From a virus: a stretch of 36,075 bases of DNA. Positions 20,454-29,400 of this stretch are shown piece after piece (the first letter of the stretch is position 1; each line of letters starts with the position of its first letter). A model generated the notes under the pieces. That model was not told where the DNA came from. It saw only the letters and a list, made by a program, of their open reading frames with translations, and did not search any database. The translations under genes were made by a program, and so were the position numbers. The stretch lies in IMG/VR virus record IMGVR_UViG_3300025012_000211, positions 1 through 36,075 of that record. The stretch is one strand, 5' to 3'.

Positions 20454-22628
20454 ATGGCTATCCTCAAGCTCTCAGAAGCAAATCCGATCCTCCGGAGCCT
20501 GCTCAGTGACATTTCCTCCCAGCAGCAATGGAGAGGTGAGGCCGCTAAAGATCTGGCCTGGCGGGACAATCGCCAATGGACGAAAGAGCAGATCGTCTAC
20601 CTCGAAAGTCTTGGACTCAATCCGTTGCAGATAAACCTCATCGCCCCGGCGATGGAGTCAGTCACCGGCTACGAGGCCAAGCACCGGGTTGACTGGATGA
20701 TCAGTGGCGCGTCTGAAGAGCATGAGGAGATGGCCGAGGCCGTAAACCACAAGTTGAACGATGAAATGCGGCTGGCCGATGCCAATACCGCATGCTCTGA
20801 TGCCTACGAGCTGCAGGCAGGTGTCGGGATTGGCTGGATACATGTTGCCCGCAATCCCGATCCGCTCGCCCCAGGCAAGTTGCTCATCGAGGATGTTCAT
20901 CGTGACGAAATATGGTGGGACATGCGCGGCCGGTCAATCGATCTGCGCCGCGACTGCCGATGGCTTGCCCGCCGGAAATTCTTCGATAAGGACTCAGCCA
21001 AAGGTTTTCTCGGCAAGCAGCACGAGGAGTTGATTGATTTCACGTTCAGCGACTGGAGAACGATCGATATATCGGAAGAAGGCCCCCATGTCGATTGGTT
21101 CACCTCGATGAATGAGTACACCGACCCGATGGATATGGTCCTGGACAACAACAGCGGCCGGCCGCGGGTAGCTATCTATGAGGTCTACTACAAAGTGGTC
21201 GAACCCCGCGACTTGCTCGCCACCCAGGACGGCGCGGTGATGGAATTCCGCAAAGACAATCCGATCCACCTGGACATTCTCGCCTCCGGCTTCGGCATTT
21301 TGCATCGGAAGGTCCCGATTCATGTCTGCCGGGTGGCCTGGTTTGTCGGTCCTCACCTGATATGGGACGGCCCCAGCCCCGAACCTCATAACCATTTCCC
21401 CTACGTTCCCTTTTTCGGATGCCGGGAGGATGGCAACAACTGCCCTGTCGGTCTCATCCGGCGCATGCGCGGTCCACAGGAGGAGTATAACCGGGCCGCG
21501 ATGGAGATTCAGCGTATCCTCCGCTCTCGCCGTATCGAGAAGGACCACGACGCCCTGCAGGGAATGACCGACGCCCAGGCAATATTCGAGATCAACCGCA
21601 CGGACGGCGTGATCAACAAGAAGCATGGCCGGCAGTTCGAGGTTATCCGGGAGTGGGAGAAAATCGCGGTACTGGAGGGCATATGCAAAAGGGCAAGAGA
21701 AGAAATCAACGCCGCTTCCGGTATCTACGCGACTTTCCAAGGTCAGACAGAGGCAGACCAGAGTGGAATCGCTGTCGAGTCTATCGCCGAACTCGGTGCC
21801 CAATCGCTCGGCAAGATCAATGCGAACTACCAACATGCCCGCAGGTGTGTGGGAGATCTTGCGTTTGCCCATGTCGTGACGGATATCGGAGGGCGCCGGG
21901 TGATGGTGAGCATTCCCCAGGAGATTGGCCAGCAGAAAAAACAGGTGACCCTGAACGATGGCCTGAATAATCGCGTTTCTCTTCTCCGAGCCCAGGTGGC
22001 AATGCAGGATATCCATACCTCTGCCGGGTACAAGCAGCATACCCACATGCGGCTGACCGCCATCATCGACAAGATCCCCGACGATTTCAAAGGGGTCCTC
22101 TTGCCGTTCTGGCTCGAATCATCCGAGATGCCGAAGAAAGAGCAGGCTATCAAGCTGATCAATAAAAAGCTTGGCTACGAAGAGGATGAGGGTAAGCGCG
22201 AGCAGCAGGAAGCGGCCCAGGCCGAAGAGGCTGCCCAGATGAAACAGCTGGAGATCCAGAAGTTCGTCGCAGAGGTCGAAGACCTGCAGGCAGGGGCCAA
22301 GCAAAAGAACGCCCAGGCGGCCAACGCCACGGCCGACGCGCTCAAGAAGCGCATTGAGACAGCCCAACTCATTCGAAATTTCAAGCTGATGGAACAGGGG
22401 TTAATGCCTCTCCCTGGTTCGTTAGCAGGAAGCACCCCGGCCGTCGGCAACCGCCGCATGATGGTGGCCCCCGGCCGGAACAATGGAGGGCCGCAGCCTG
22501 ATCAGCGGAAAGCCCTCCCTCCTGGTGCATCAGGAGCAGCAATACCTACCCCGGCGGGCAATGCACCTGCCCCGTCTCTCCCCGGCAGGGGGATGCAATC
22601 TCTGCCTCGTGAGGCGTCAACACCGTAA
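20454..22628 (+). CDS. Portal protein, P22 type
   Basis: A 724-aa protein, nearly the same length as P22 gp1 (725 aa). The N-terminal pattern (WRDNRQWTKEQIVYLESLGLNPLQINLIAPAMESVTGYEAKHRVDW) is that of the P22 portal family; dodecamers form the DNA channel at one capsid vertex. The C-terminus has a long Glu/Gln/Ala coiled-coil (about 570-650) and a Pro/Gly-rich tail, like the P22 barrel and tail. AAGGTAAGG precedes ATG 20454. Located between terminase and scaffold, as expected. Confidence 0.9.
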   Translation: MAILKLSEANPILRSLLSDISSQQQWRGEAAKDLAWRDNRQWTKEQIVYLESLGLNPLQINLIAPAMESVTGYEAKHRVDWMISGASEEHEEMAEAVNHKLNDEMRLADANTACSDAYELQAGVGIGWIHVARNPDPLAPGKLLIEDVHRDEIWWDMRGRSIDLRRDCRWLARRKFFDKDSAKGFLGKQHEELIDFTFSDWRTIDISEEGPHVDWFTSMNEYTDPMDMVLDNNSGRPRVAIYEVYYKVVEPRDLLATQDGAVMEFRKDNPIHLDILASGFGILHRKVPIHVCRVAWFVGPHLIWDGPSPEPHNHFPYVPFFGCREDGNNCPVGLIRRMRGPQEEYNRAAMEIQRILRSRRIEKDHDALQGMTDAQAIFEINRTDGVINKKHGRQFEVIREWEKIAVLEGICKRAREEINAASGIYATFQGQTEADQSGIAVESIAELGAQSLGKINANYQHARRCVGDLAFAHVVTDIGGRRVMVSIPQEIGQQKKQVTLNDGLNNRVSLLRAQVAMQDIHTSAGYKQHTHMRLTAIIDKIPDDFKGVLLPFWLESSEMPKKEQAIKLINKKLGYEEDEGKREQQEAAQAEEAAQMKQLEIQKFVAEVEDLQAGAKQKNAQAANATADALKKRIETAQLIRNFKLMEQGLMPLPGSLAGSTPAVGNRRMMVAPGRNNGGPQPDQRKALPPGASGAAIPTPAGNAPAPSLPGRGMQSLPREASTP

Positions 22629-22654
22629 AAACGCACAACAAAGGAGAGTTTCAA

Positions 22655-23713
22655 ATGGCAGTAGAAATCGATTCAGCAAAGATCAACGAGATGAGCCTCG
22701 AACAGATGCGGGCACTCGAAGACCAGCTTGTGGCCGAAGAGGCAGGGGCTGCGGTCGCGCAAACGCCGACCCCCCAAGAGCCAGCGGCACCACAAGCGTC
22801 AACGACGCCACTGGCCGAACCGGGAACCACCCCGGCAGAGTCCACGGCACCGGCAGCCGCCTCGCCGGCACCGGCTTCCCCCGCACCTGGAGAACAACCA
22901 GCCGCCGCACCTGCGGCCAAGGATGAGGACCTGACGAAGCATATCGCGCCGCCGAGTAAGTGGGCGGCTGAACGTCACGCGAAGAAAGAGCTTCAACGGC
23001 AACTCGAAGAGACCCAGGCGAAAGCGGCCAAGGCCGATGTACTGGAGAGCACGGTGAACCAGCTCAAAGATGAGCTGACCGCCATCAAGACCGCCATCCA
23101 GGACAAGGGTATCAAACTCCCTGGCAGCGTCAAAGATCCGGCTGCGGCTTTCACTCCCGAGAAGATGGAGGAAATCCGGACGGAATTCGGCGACGAGCTG
23201 GCCGATATGATCGAGATTCTGAAGGCGCAAGCGATCACCCCGGCGGCACAGGCCCCAACCGGCCAACCGTCACCGGCCGCGCCTGCCGCTGCCGCCGCAC
23301 CGGCTCAACCAAGTGTTGATCCTGAATTACTGAAAGCCATCGAAGCAAATGATGAGCTTTCCTACTGGCAAGAGAACAGCCCTGCCCTTTGGTCTCGTGC
23401 TGTCGCGAAGGATGGCGAGATGCTTGCCGATCCAGAGTACGCGAAACTCCCCTACGCAGATCGATTCAGCAAAGTCGTTGAATCGGTGAAAAACGATGTT
23501 ATGCAGGGCGCAACCAAAACGCCTGGAGCGCAGGACGGGAATTCACCCCCGGCCGCTTCGCTCTCTGGCGCCCCGGGTGTGCCCGTTCAATCCAACGGAA
23601 ACAATGCCCTTGCACAGATGGAAGCGATTACGGACCCCACAAAGCAGATGGCCTTCTACAATAGCCAGCCGCAAAAGGTCCGCGACGAAATCGACAAGGC
23701 ATTGGGAATCTAA
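22655..23713 (+). CDS. Scaffold-like head assembly protein
   Basis: A 352-aa protein in the scaffold position, just before the capsid gene. It is highly charged and rich in Ala/Pro (about residues 30-88), with a coiled-coil (KKELQRQLEETQAKAAKADVLESTVNQLKDELTAIKTA, about 110-148), a second Ala/Pro stretch, and a helical C-terminus (YWQENSPALWSRAVAKDGE...DRFSKVVESVKNDV). Such composition suits scaffolds, but no sequence family is recognised. AAAGGAGAG precedes the ATG. Confidence 0.75.
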   Translation: MAVEIDSAKINEMSLEQMRALEDQLVAEEAGAAVAQTPTPQEPAAPQASTTPLAEPGTTPAESTAPAAASPAPASPAPGEQPAAAPAAKDEDLTKHIAPPSKWAAERHAKKELQRQLEETQAKAAKADVLESTVNQLKDELTAIKTAIQDKGIKLPGSVKDPAAAFTPEKMEEIRTEFGDELADMIEILKAQAITPAAQAPTGQPSPAAPAAAAAPAQPSVDPELLKAIEANDELSYWQENSPALWSRAVAKDGEMLADPEYAKLPYADRFSKVVESVKNDVMQGATKTPGAQDGNSPPAASLSGAPGVPVQSNGNNALAQMEAITDPTKQMAFYNSQPQKVRDEIDKALGI

Positions 23714-23725
23714 ATAGAGGATATC

Positions 23726-24943
23726 ATGCCCGATTCAAAACAGTATTTAGCGGACCGTATCATTTTCTCGGAGTGCCATAAGCAGCACTCCCTTCCCAAC
23801 CTGCTGACCGCCAGCGCGCCGACGATGATCGACGCCCGGGACGGCAAGGTTCAAACTCCCCCGACTGCTCCGGTTGTGCAGATCAACGATCTGTCCAAGT
23901 CTCACGGTAATCTGGTGTCCGTCACCATCATCCACAAACTGTCGGGCAAGCCCTCCATGGGCATCGAGAAACGCGATGGCTATGAGGAGGATGTGAGCTC
24001 TGCCCGGTTCGAGATGAGAATCGACCAATGCCACAAGGCTGTTCGTGTGCCGCTGATGATGGAGCAGCAGAAGGTTGGCTATAACCTGAAGAAGCTCGGC
24101 CGCCCGCTGCTGACCGAGTACCACGGCGATCTGACCGACGAGGTAGCAGTCAACCTGCTCGCCGGCGCCCGCGGCACCTATGTTTCTTCCGACCGGATTC
24201 TGCCCTTGGCGAGCGATGCGGATTACGCGAAGATCATGGTCAACCCGGTAACGGCCCCAACTTTCGACCGCAAGTTCTACTGCGGTTCTGCATCGTCCAT
24301 CTCCGGCACTGACGGTCTTACAGCCATCACCGCCAACGATACTTTCGGGCCGGATGACACCAGGAAGTTCAAGGAGGCAATCGAGTTGATGCCGCACCCG
24401 CTGCAGCCGGTAAGCCTTGGTGCTTCCGACACCCAGCCTGGCACCGACCCGATGTACCTTGCATTCATCACACCCAAAATGTGGTCCAACTTCGAGAGCG
24501 CCGCGACCGATTTTCAGCTGCAGGTCGCCAATGCCCTGAAACGGACCAACGGGTTCAATCACCCGCTGTTCAAGGGTGAGATGTTCATGAAGGACAATAT
24601 CCTGTTCAAACGCTATAACAAACCGATCGGCTGGCAGGCTGGCGAGTCCGTCAAGGTTTGTGCCGACGATGACGCGGCGACTGAGAACGACCAGACCGTA
24701 CCGAACGGCGTAACTGTCGAGCGCGGTATCATTCTCGGCGGCCAGGCCCTGGCCATGGCTTACGGCTCGGTGCTGCCCGGCGGCTTCGGGAACTTCCTGA
24801 TGGACGGAGAGCTCTACAACCAGAAGGCCTGGTGGCGTCAGTGGATGGACTGGATCATGGGCTTGGCCAAGATTCGCTTTGCCGACTCTGCCGGCCGGAT
24901 CAACGACTATGGTGTCTGCGCGTTCGACGCGGCCGTGGTCTAA
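23726..24943 (+). CDS. Major capsid protein, Phage_capsid_3 (DUF4043/N4 gp56-like)
   Basis: A 405-aa protein with the family pattern: APVVQINDLSKSHGNLVSVTIIHKLSGKPSMGIEKRDGYEE..., RIDQCHKAVRVPLMMEQQKVGYNLKKLGRPLLTEY, then LLAGARGTYVSS, and a C-terminal YGSVLPGGFGNFLMDGELYNQKAWWRQ. It forms the icosahedral shell. ATG 23726 follows GAGGATATC. It is directly followed by a GC hairpin at 24958, a possible transcription attenuator. Position after scaffold supports the call. Confidence 0.88.
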   Translation: MPDSKQYLADRIIFSECHKQHSLPNLLTASAPTMIDARDGKVQTPPTAPVVQINDLSKSHGNLVSVTIIHKLSGKPSMGIEKRDGYEEDVSSARFEMRIDQCHKAVRVPLMMEQQKVGYNLKKLGRPLLTEYHGDLTDEVAVNLLAGARGTYVSSDRILPLASDADYAKIMVNPVTAPTFDRKFYCGSASSISGTDGLTAITANDTFGPDDTRKFKEAIELMPHPLQPVSLGASDTQPGTDPMYLAFITPKMWSNFESAATDFQLQVANALKRTNGFNHPLFKGEMFMKDNILFKRYNKPIGWQAGESVKVCADDDAATENDQTVPNGVTVERGIILGGQALAMAYGSVLPGGFGNFLMDGELYNQKAWWRQWMDWIMGLAKIRFADSAGRINDYGVCAFDAAVV

Positions 24944-24957
24944 TCGCTCAACAAATA

Positions 24958-24980
24958 GGGGGCGGTATTTGTACGCCCCC
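24958..24980 (+). terminator. GC-rich hairpin after capsid gene
   Basis: GGGGGCG (24958-24964) pairs with CGCCCCC (24974-24980), a 7-bp GC stem with a 9-base loop. It is followed by TTGTAAC, a poor T run, so it may be a partial terminator or RNA-stability hairpin that keeps capsid mRNA abundant. Confidence 0.5.
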
Positions 24981-25011
24981 TTGTAACTGATTAAAACTTT
25001 TGGAGGTTTTC

Positions 25012-25434
25012 ATGCCTACTATCGAAGCAGCATGCTACAAAGACCTTGCTCATCAGTCGCATTGTGGCAACGTCAACTATGAGAAACTGGAGTACACCTT
25101 CACCGGCGCAGAAGCCGATGGTACCGTGGTGAAACTCCGCAAGAAGAGCGAGTATAACACCTACTGGCGCATGCGGATTATCGCTGATGCCGATTTCAAT
25201 GCCGGTTCCGATATCGACCTTGGCTATATCAGCCGGGAAGATGGCGGTACGGATGATCCTGATAAGTTCGGCGCTGGCCACGATATCGTAGCCTCGCAGG
25301 ACATCGAGGCGTTTGCCCTGCCCTTGGAAGTTGCCGAGAAGCATGACCTGGTAATGGTCATCAACGACAACAACATCGCGAACGCTGGGAAGAAGGTGAC
25401 GATCCTGGTTGAGTCGGTTGCTACTTCCGGCTGA
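25012..25434 (+). CDS. Capsid-associated hypothetical protein, 140 aa
   Basis: A 140-aa beta-rich protein (YEKLEYTFTGAEADGTVVKLRKKSEYNTYWRMRIIADADFN...), directly after the coat gene. Decoration proteins often occupy this place, but there is no sequence proof. ATG 25012 has TGGAGG upstream; the frame is open to 25000. It contains no signal peptide. Confidence 0.65.
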   Translation: MPTIEAACYKDLAHQSHCGNVNYEKLEYTFTGAEADGTVVKLRKKSEYNTYWRMRIIADADFNAGSDIDLGYISREDGGTDDPDKFGAGHDIVASQDIEAFALPLEVAEKHDLVMVINDNNIANAGKKVTILVESVATSG

Positions 25435-25455
25435 TAAAGACCGGTAATTCAAACT

Positions 25456-25489
25456 GTGCATGCACGGCTCTTCGGGGCCGTGCATGCAC
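25456..25489 (+). other. Very stable UUCG-capped hairpin
   Basis: Arms 25456-25470 and 25475-25489 pair over 15 bp, one pair being a G-T wobble, closed by the TTCG tetraloop of cUUCGg type. The outer ten bases (GTGCATGCAC) are themselves palindromic. No T run follows. It lies 21 bases after one gene and 12 before the next. Confidence 0.85.
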
Positions 25490-25501
25490 TTGGTGAAAAG
25501 G

Positions 25502-26176
25502 ATGAACTCCAACGAACTGATAGCCAAGGTAATCGGCATCGTCAACGATCCTGATTACGACACGCCGGCTGATATCCTGAAGTTTATCAACGGTTCGAAC
25601 AAAAGAATCGCTGACCTTCTCCTCCTTCCCGACCTGAAGGACGGATTTGATACCGTTGATACCACAGTCGGCGAGATGACAGCCATACTCCCTGAGACCT
25701 ACCACAAGAACCTGTTCATGGCCAGGGTGGCCGGAAAGGATGTCGATATCTTCAAGGACACAGTTTCATTGTCGCGAGTCCGTGGAGGATTGAGCCTCGA
25801 TACTGGTGATATTGCGGCCGTGGCAACAAAGAAGGGCTCTCTCATCTACCAGAAGGTGCCAACGGCAATCACGGAAATCGAGCTTTACTTCTACCGCCTG
25901 CCGGTCCCCATGGTGATTCCAGGAGAAGGGGAAGACGAAAGCCTGCCAGATGGCGCCTACGGCAATGATGATTTCGATTGGGCGATCATCCATGACACCT
26001 GCGCCAAAATCTTTAACGAGATCGAAGACGGCATGGAGGGGGCTAAGGTCAATACTGAGAAACACGAAGCGAAGTTTCTGGAGAAGATCGAGTTGCTTGA
26101 CGATTACGCCGAGCAGCAAGGCAAGGAGTTTCCGAATAGACCGTCCACGAATCTCAGCTGGTTGGGAGTAAAATGA
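25502..26176 (+). CDS. Head-tail adaptor-like protein
   Basis: A 224-aa mainly helical protein, MNSNELIAKVIGIVNDPDYDTPADILKFINGSNKRIADLLLLPDL..., the start pattern of phage adaptor proteins (N-terminal helices, DxxDILKFIN). The middle has beta strands and the end is helical. Adaptors join portal to tail. Start is uncertain: ATG 25502 has only GGTG before it; GTG 25493 and ATG 25460 are in frame, but 25460 sits inside the hairpin. Confidence 0.6.
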   Translation: MNSNELIAKVIGIVNDPDYDTPADILKFINGSNKRIADLLLLPDLKDGFDTVDTTVGEMTAILPETYHKNLFMARVAGKDVDIFKDTVSLSRVRGGLSLDTGDIAAVATKKGSLIYQKVPTAITEIELYFYRLPVPMVIPGEGEDESLPDGAYGNDDFDWAIIHDTCAKIFNEIEDGMEGAKVNTEKHEAKFLEKIELLDDYAEQQGKEFPNRPSTNLSWLGVK

Positions 26177-26177
26177 T

Positions 26178-27095
26178 ATGACCGATCCGTGGCCATTAAT
26201 AAAGCGATCACTCGGGCTGAACAACAAGATTGATCAATATCAACCATCTTCTCATCTGTATCTCGCCGTCGCGAAGGATGTCGCGATCAGCGCGTCAGGG
26301 GTTATCGAATTGCCTCCTGGCTATTCAATTCTGAATTCAGATTTCCTTTGTCATTCGCTGTTCCGAAACAAAGGTGATGCGTTTGTGGTGCAGGACAGGA
26401 TTGTCGATTCAGCCATCATGAAGATCAATAACGACTACTCTCTTGCTGGAGTTAGATCAGGGCTTACCAAGGGTAATCGTGTGGCCTTCTGCCAGGTTGG
26501 AGAAAAGACCTACTACAGCAATGGCATTCAGAATGGCATGATAGTCGGTGGCGTGTCTGATTTCTGGCCTGACCAGACCGAACACGTTGGGGCTCCCACG
26601 GAAAGGGTTTTTTACCCGGCGCCTATCGCCACCCATCTTGAATACTGGCTCACGTCGATGTGGGTTGCCATTGGCGATATCATCTATGTCGCCGAACCTG
26701 CTTCTGTTGGAAAATTCAATTTCAGTAAGAGGCGGTTCCAGTTCGGCGCAAATGTCGTGATGATGAAGGCGGTCGAAGGCGGGATGTGGGTGAGCACGGC
26801 GGAAGAGATCGGCTTTATCGCCAAGGCCGATGATTTCAAAAGCCTGCGGTGGATTGCAAAACCAGCACGAAGACCGGCGCATGAATGGTCAGTAAGTCAC
26901 GAATTGGTCGATCTAATGAAGACAGCCCTGCAGATCCCAGGGCAATCGGCTATGTGGTCGAGCGATGACGGGTTGTGCGTCGGCACAGAGGACGGCAGGT
27001 TAGAGGTATTTTCAGAGGACAGGTTGATTTATCCTACCGGCGCAATGGGTGCCACGGTTGTCGATAAGGGGCAGTGTTTCAACACAATTTGGTAG
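26178..27095 (+). CDS. Virion neck/tail protein, possibly beta-propeller
   Basis: A 305-aa protein with recurrent short strand blocks (VVQDRIVDSAIMKINNDYSLAGVRSG, VAFCQVGEKTYYSNGIQNGMIVGG, GIMWVSTAEEIG-type, GLCVGTEDGRLEVFSEDRLIYP), reminiscent of a beta-propeller. Its position after the adaptor suggests a neck or tail role; no family is recognised. ATG 26178 lies two bases after the previous stop, with GGGAG upstream. Confidence 0.6.
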   Translation: MTDPWPLIKRSLGLNNKIDQYQPSSHLYLAVAKDVAISASGVIELPPGYSILNSDFLCHSLFRNKGDAFVVQDRIVDSAIMKINNDYSLAGVRSGLTKGNRVAFCQVGEKTYYSNGIQNGMIVGGVSDFWPDQTEHVGAPTERVFYPAPIATHLEYWLTSMWVAIGDIIYVAEPASVGKFNFSKRRFQFGANVVMMKAVEGGMWVSTAEEIGFIAKADDFKSLRWIAKPARRPAHEWSVSHELVDLMKTALQIPGQSAMWSSDDGLCVGTEDGRLEVFSEDRLIYPTGAMGATVVDKGQCFNTIW

Positions 27096-27104
27096 AGGTG
27101 CTAG

Positions 27105-27587
27105 ATGGCCGAAAAATTATCAACTGGATTTATAAATAAAGTCAATACTGTCGGCAGCGTGAAAGCTGTCATGGCAAACAGCATCCTGCGTTTTTTTGAT
27201 GGGGCACAGCCGGCGGATGCTGACGCATCAGAGGGAGACGCAAATATCCTGCTCGAGGTTACCATTAACTCTGGAGTATTCACTCCAGGGCAGGCTGATA
27301 ACGGCCTGAATATGGGGGATTCGATTGCTGGCGTTTTGGCCAAGGCTGCCGCTGAGATATGGAGTGGTCTTGGAACAGCTGCTGCTGGTCCACTTCCAGG
27401 TACGATTGCGATTTGGTTCAGGTGGTATGACAACACGGTAACCACAGGGGCAGATACATCATCTGCGAGGGTCGATGGAGCCATCGGGACATCTTCATCT
27501 TATGAGATCCAGATGAGCAACACGACTATCGTGGAGAACAATCCTGTCACAGTCAATTCGTTCAACTTCACTTTCCCGAATCAATAA
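27105..27587 (+). CDS. Small structural protein, 160 aa
   Basis: A 160-aa beta-rich protein: SILRFFDGAQPADADASEGDANILLEVTINSGVF..., then WFRWYDNTVTTGA and MSNTTIVENNPVTVNSFNFTFP. This pattern recalls small virion proteins I associate with podovirus-like phages, whose exact role is unclear. GAGGTGC precedes ATG 27105. It lies in the tail gene cluster. Confidence 0.65.
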   Translation: MAEKLSTGFINKVNTVGSVKAVMANSILRFFDGAQPADADASEGDANILLEVTINSGVFTPGQADNGLNMGDSIAGVLAKAAAEIWSGLGTAAAGPLPGTIAIWFRWYDNTVTTGADTSSARVDGAIGTSSSYEIQMSNTTIVENNPVTVNSFNFTFPNQ

Positions 27588-27597
27588 GGGGGGATGA

Positions 27598-28611
27598 ATG
27601 TCATATGCAAACTTAGTTGCCTTATCTTGTGCAAACCGCGCCGAGGTATTTAAGCGTTTCCGGGATTTTGTCTGCAAAAGAAATGGCAGTTACGACTATT
27701 CGACAGATGGTATAGGTTGGACTCTGCACGATGCGGTCTACGCAACGGACGAAGATACCATCGCGACAAACGATTATTTCGTAATTTATTCTGCGGGTGA
27801 GTCAGGCACAGAAGACCTGTATTTCAAATGCACGTACAAGGCGAACTACATCCTTATTCAGGGCTATCTGTATTGGAATAACTCAACCCATGCCGGAGTG
27901 ACCGCGTACAACGCATCAGATAACTGGAATATTCCAGATGCGGCAGTCCCGGTACTTTGGGTATACGGCGATCTCGACCAGGTCTTAGGCATTTCAAGGG
28001 AAACGTCTGTTTCGACGAATTTCTATCCTGTGGTGTTTGGGGTAGCCGTCGAGACTATGTACGACAGGGAAACAGTGACCTGCGCCGGGGCGCTGTCTTC
28101 GGGAGCTGATCAGGTTATCGATGTCGGCACAGTTCCGTCTCATTGGTGGGTTGGGCAAAAGATTTTCATCCGCGACACCGCTAATATTGCCGTTATCACA
28201 ATATCCGCCAAAACGGCTTCGACAATCACCGCGACGCTCGCAACCAACTATCTGGCCGGCGCTAAACTGGCTGCGGATGTGGTGTATTTCTGCCCGTCAG
28301 CCAACAATATGGCGAGTACTCTTTACCGGCTGATTGATCACGCAGGGGTGAAGTCTGGATTAGGCCCGGCATGGGTAGCCAATACAGGACTTGCCTCTTC
28401 CGGTTATCCGGAAGTTTTAAACTCCGAACATATCTTGACAGAGTTTTACAGTGCATCCGCTGCGCAGGGGTATCTTGGGCAGCTTAAAAACGTCTTTCTG
28501 CGCCATACGAGCGGTATAACCGCCCTCGATGTGCATCAGCTTCGTTCAGGATTAAACGGCCGGGCATTCACGCTTTATAACTCTATGCCTGTGTGGGTCA
28601 AGGAGGTTTGA
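27598..28611 (+). CDS. Tail/virion structural protein, 337 aa
   Basis: A 337-aa protein with many aromatic and small residues and no membrane segment. Sections such as ETVTCAGALSSGADQVIDVGTVPSHWWVGQKIFIRD look beta-sandwich-like. Position in the tail cluster and strong ribosome site (AAGGGGGG) support a virion role; I do not recognise a family. Confidence 0.65.
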   Translation: MSYANLVALSCANRAEVFKRFRDFVCKRNGSYDYSTDGIGWTLHDAVYATDEDTIATNDYFVIYSAGESGTEDLYFKCTYKANYILIQGYLYWNNSTHAGVTAYNASDNWNIPDAAVPVLWVYGDLDQVLGISRETSVSTNFYPVVFGVAVETMYDRETVTCAGALSSGADQVIDVGTVPSHWWVGQKIFIRDTANIAVITISAKTASTITATLATNYLAGAKLAADVVYFCPSANNMASTLYRLIDHAGVKSGLGPAWVANTGLASSGYPEVLNSEHILTEFYSASAAQGYLGQLKNVFLRHTSGITALDVHQLRSGLNGRAFTLYNSMPVWVKEV

Positions 28612-28612
28612 T

Positions 28613-28894
28613 ATGGCTGCTGCCGTTGTCAGTAACACGATTCAGCTTTCGACTGCCCGTACAATTACTGTTGCTGGCACGGTCACTGACGATGCAGCGA
28701 ATCCTTTGAGCCGGAAGGTGCTTGTATATCGAAACAGGGTAGAGACTGTGGTACACGCCTCTGCTCAATCTGTGGGAGGGTCTTTTTCCTTAAGCGTCAA
28801 CGGCAATCATCACGATGTTTTCCGTGTCGTCTGTCTCGGGCTGGAGGGGGCCGAAAACTCAATGATCTATGATCATGTTCGCGAGGCCGCTTAA
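28613..28894 (+). CDS. Carboxypeptidase-regulatory-like (transthyretin-type) beta protein
   Basis: A 93-aa protein: ITVAGTVTDDAANPLSRKVLVYRNRVETVVHASAQSVGGSFSLSVNG matches the start of a small Ig/transthyretin-like sandwich (GTVTDxxxNPL...VxVY). Such domains decorate fibres or tails and mediate attachment. AAGGAGG precedes ATG 28613. It overlaps the next gene by one base. Confidence 0.65.
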   Translation: MAAAVVSNTIQLSTARTITVAGTVTDDAANPLSRKVLVYRNRVETVVHASAQSVGGSFSLSVNGNHHDVFRVVCLGLEGAENSMIYDHVREAA

Positions 28895-29400
28895 TGGCAT
28901 ACACGCCGCCCGAAATATCTTCAGTCAATTTCGTTTTACCGGCTGATTATTCTCCACCAAACATTGGAGCAATAGCTTTCTCGGGCGCTTCAGAAATTGT
29001 AAACGGTAATGTAGTCGCTCCATCAATCACTATCTCTGGTGTTGCCACAAATCCGATTGTCTGCGCTGGCAGCATTACCGCACCGTCGATCACTATTGGA
29101 GGAACAGCATACCCTGGCGTGCTCGGCAGAATCAAACCCAAAACACCGAAAATATCAGGGGATGCCACTAATCCGATTGTTGCACTTGGAAGTATCCGCG
29201 CAAGCGTAAAAATATCAGGTGTCGCAATATCTCCTGCAGTAGCTAACGGGAATATCTGCATAGGGACAGCAAGCATATCAGGGCAGGCTTTTTCAACTGT
29301 CGAGGTGAGTGGAGGAATTACCGCAAGGGCAAAGATATCTGGCGTTGCCGACAATCCAAAGGCGCAAGAAATAATAAGGTTTCACCGTTATGCTTCGTAA
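28894..29400 (+). CDS. Repeat-containing tail/fibre-like protein, 168 aa
   Basis: A 168-aa protein. From about residue 45 it has about six imperfect repeats of about 20 residues with the pattern (I)xxxxISGxAxxPxVxxGxI, for example APSITISGVATNPIVCAGSI and KISGDATNPIVALGSI. Such repeats suit a beta-helix or beta-prism fibre. ATG 28894 overlaps the previous stop. No family named; fibre role inferred from position and repeats. Confidence 0.65.
   Translation: MAYTPPEISSVNFVLPADYSPPNIGAIAFSGASEIVNGNVVAPSITISGVATNPIVCAGSITAPSITIGGTAYPGVLGRIKPKTPKISGDATNPIVALGSIRASVKISGVAISPAVANGNICIGTASISGQAFSTVEVSGGITARAKISGVADNPKAQEIIRFHRYAS

Noticed and set aside
20994-22046. 350-aa minus-strand ORF opposite the portal gene
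   Set aside because: It is antisense to a well-supported portal gene, has no ribosome site and no recognisable domain; GC-rich codon structure leaves the reverse frame open.
23747-24562. 271-aa minus-strand ORF opposite the capsid gene
   Set aside because: Antisense shadow of the coat protein; no family similarity or start signals.
24958-24980. Strong intrinsic terminator after the capsid gene
   Set aside because: The stem is good but the T run is poor and the late operon continues; kept only as a weak hairpin call.
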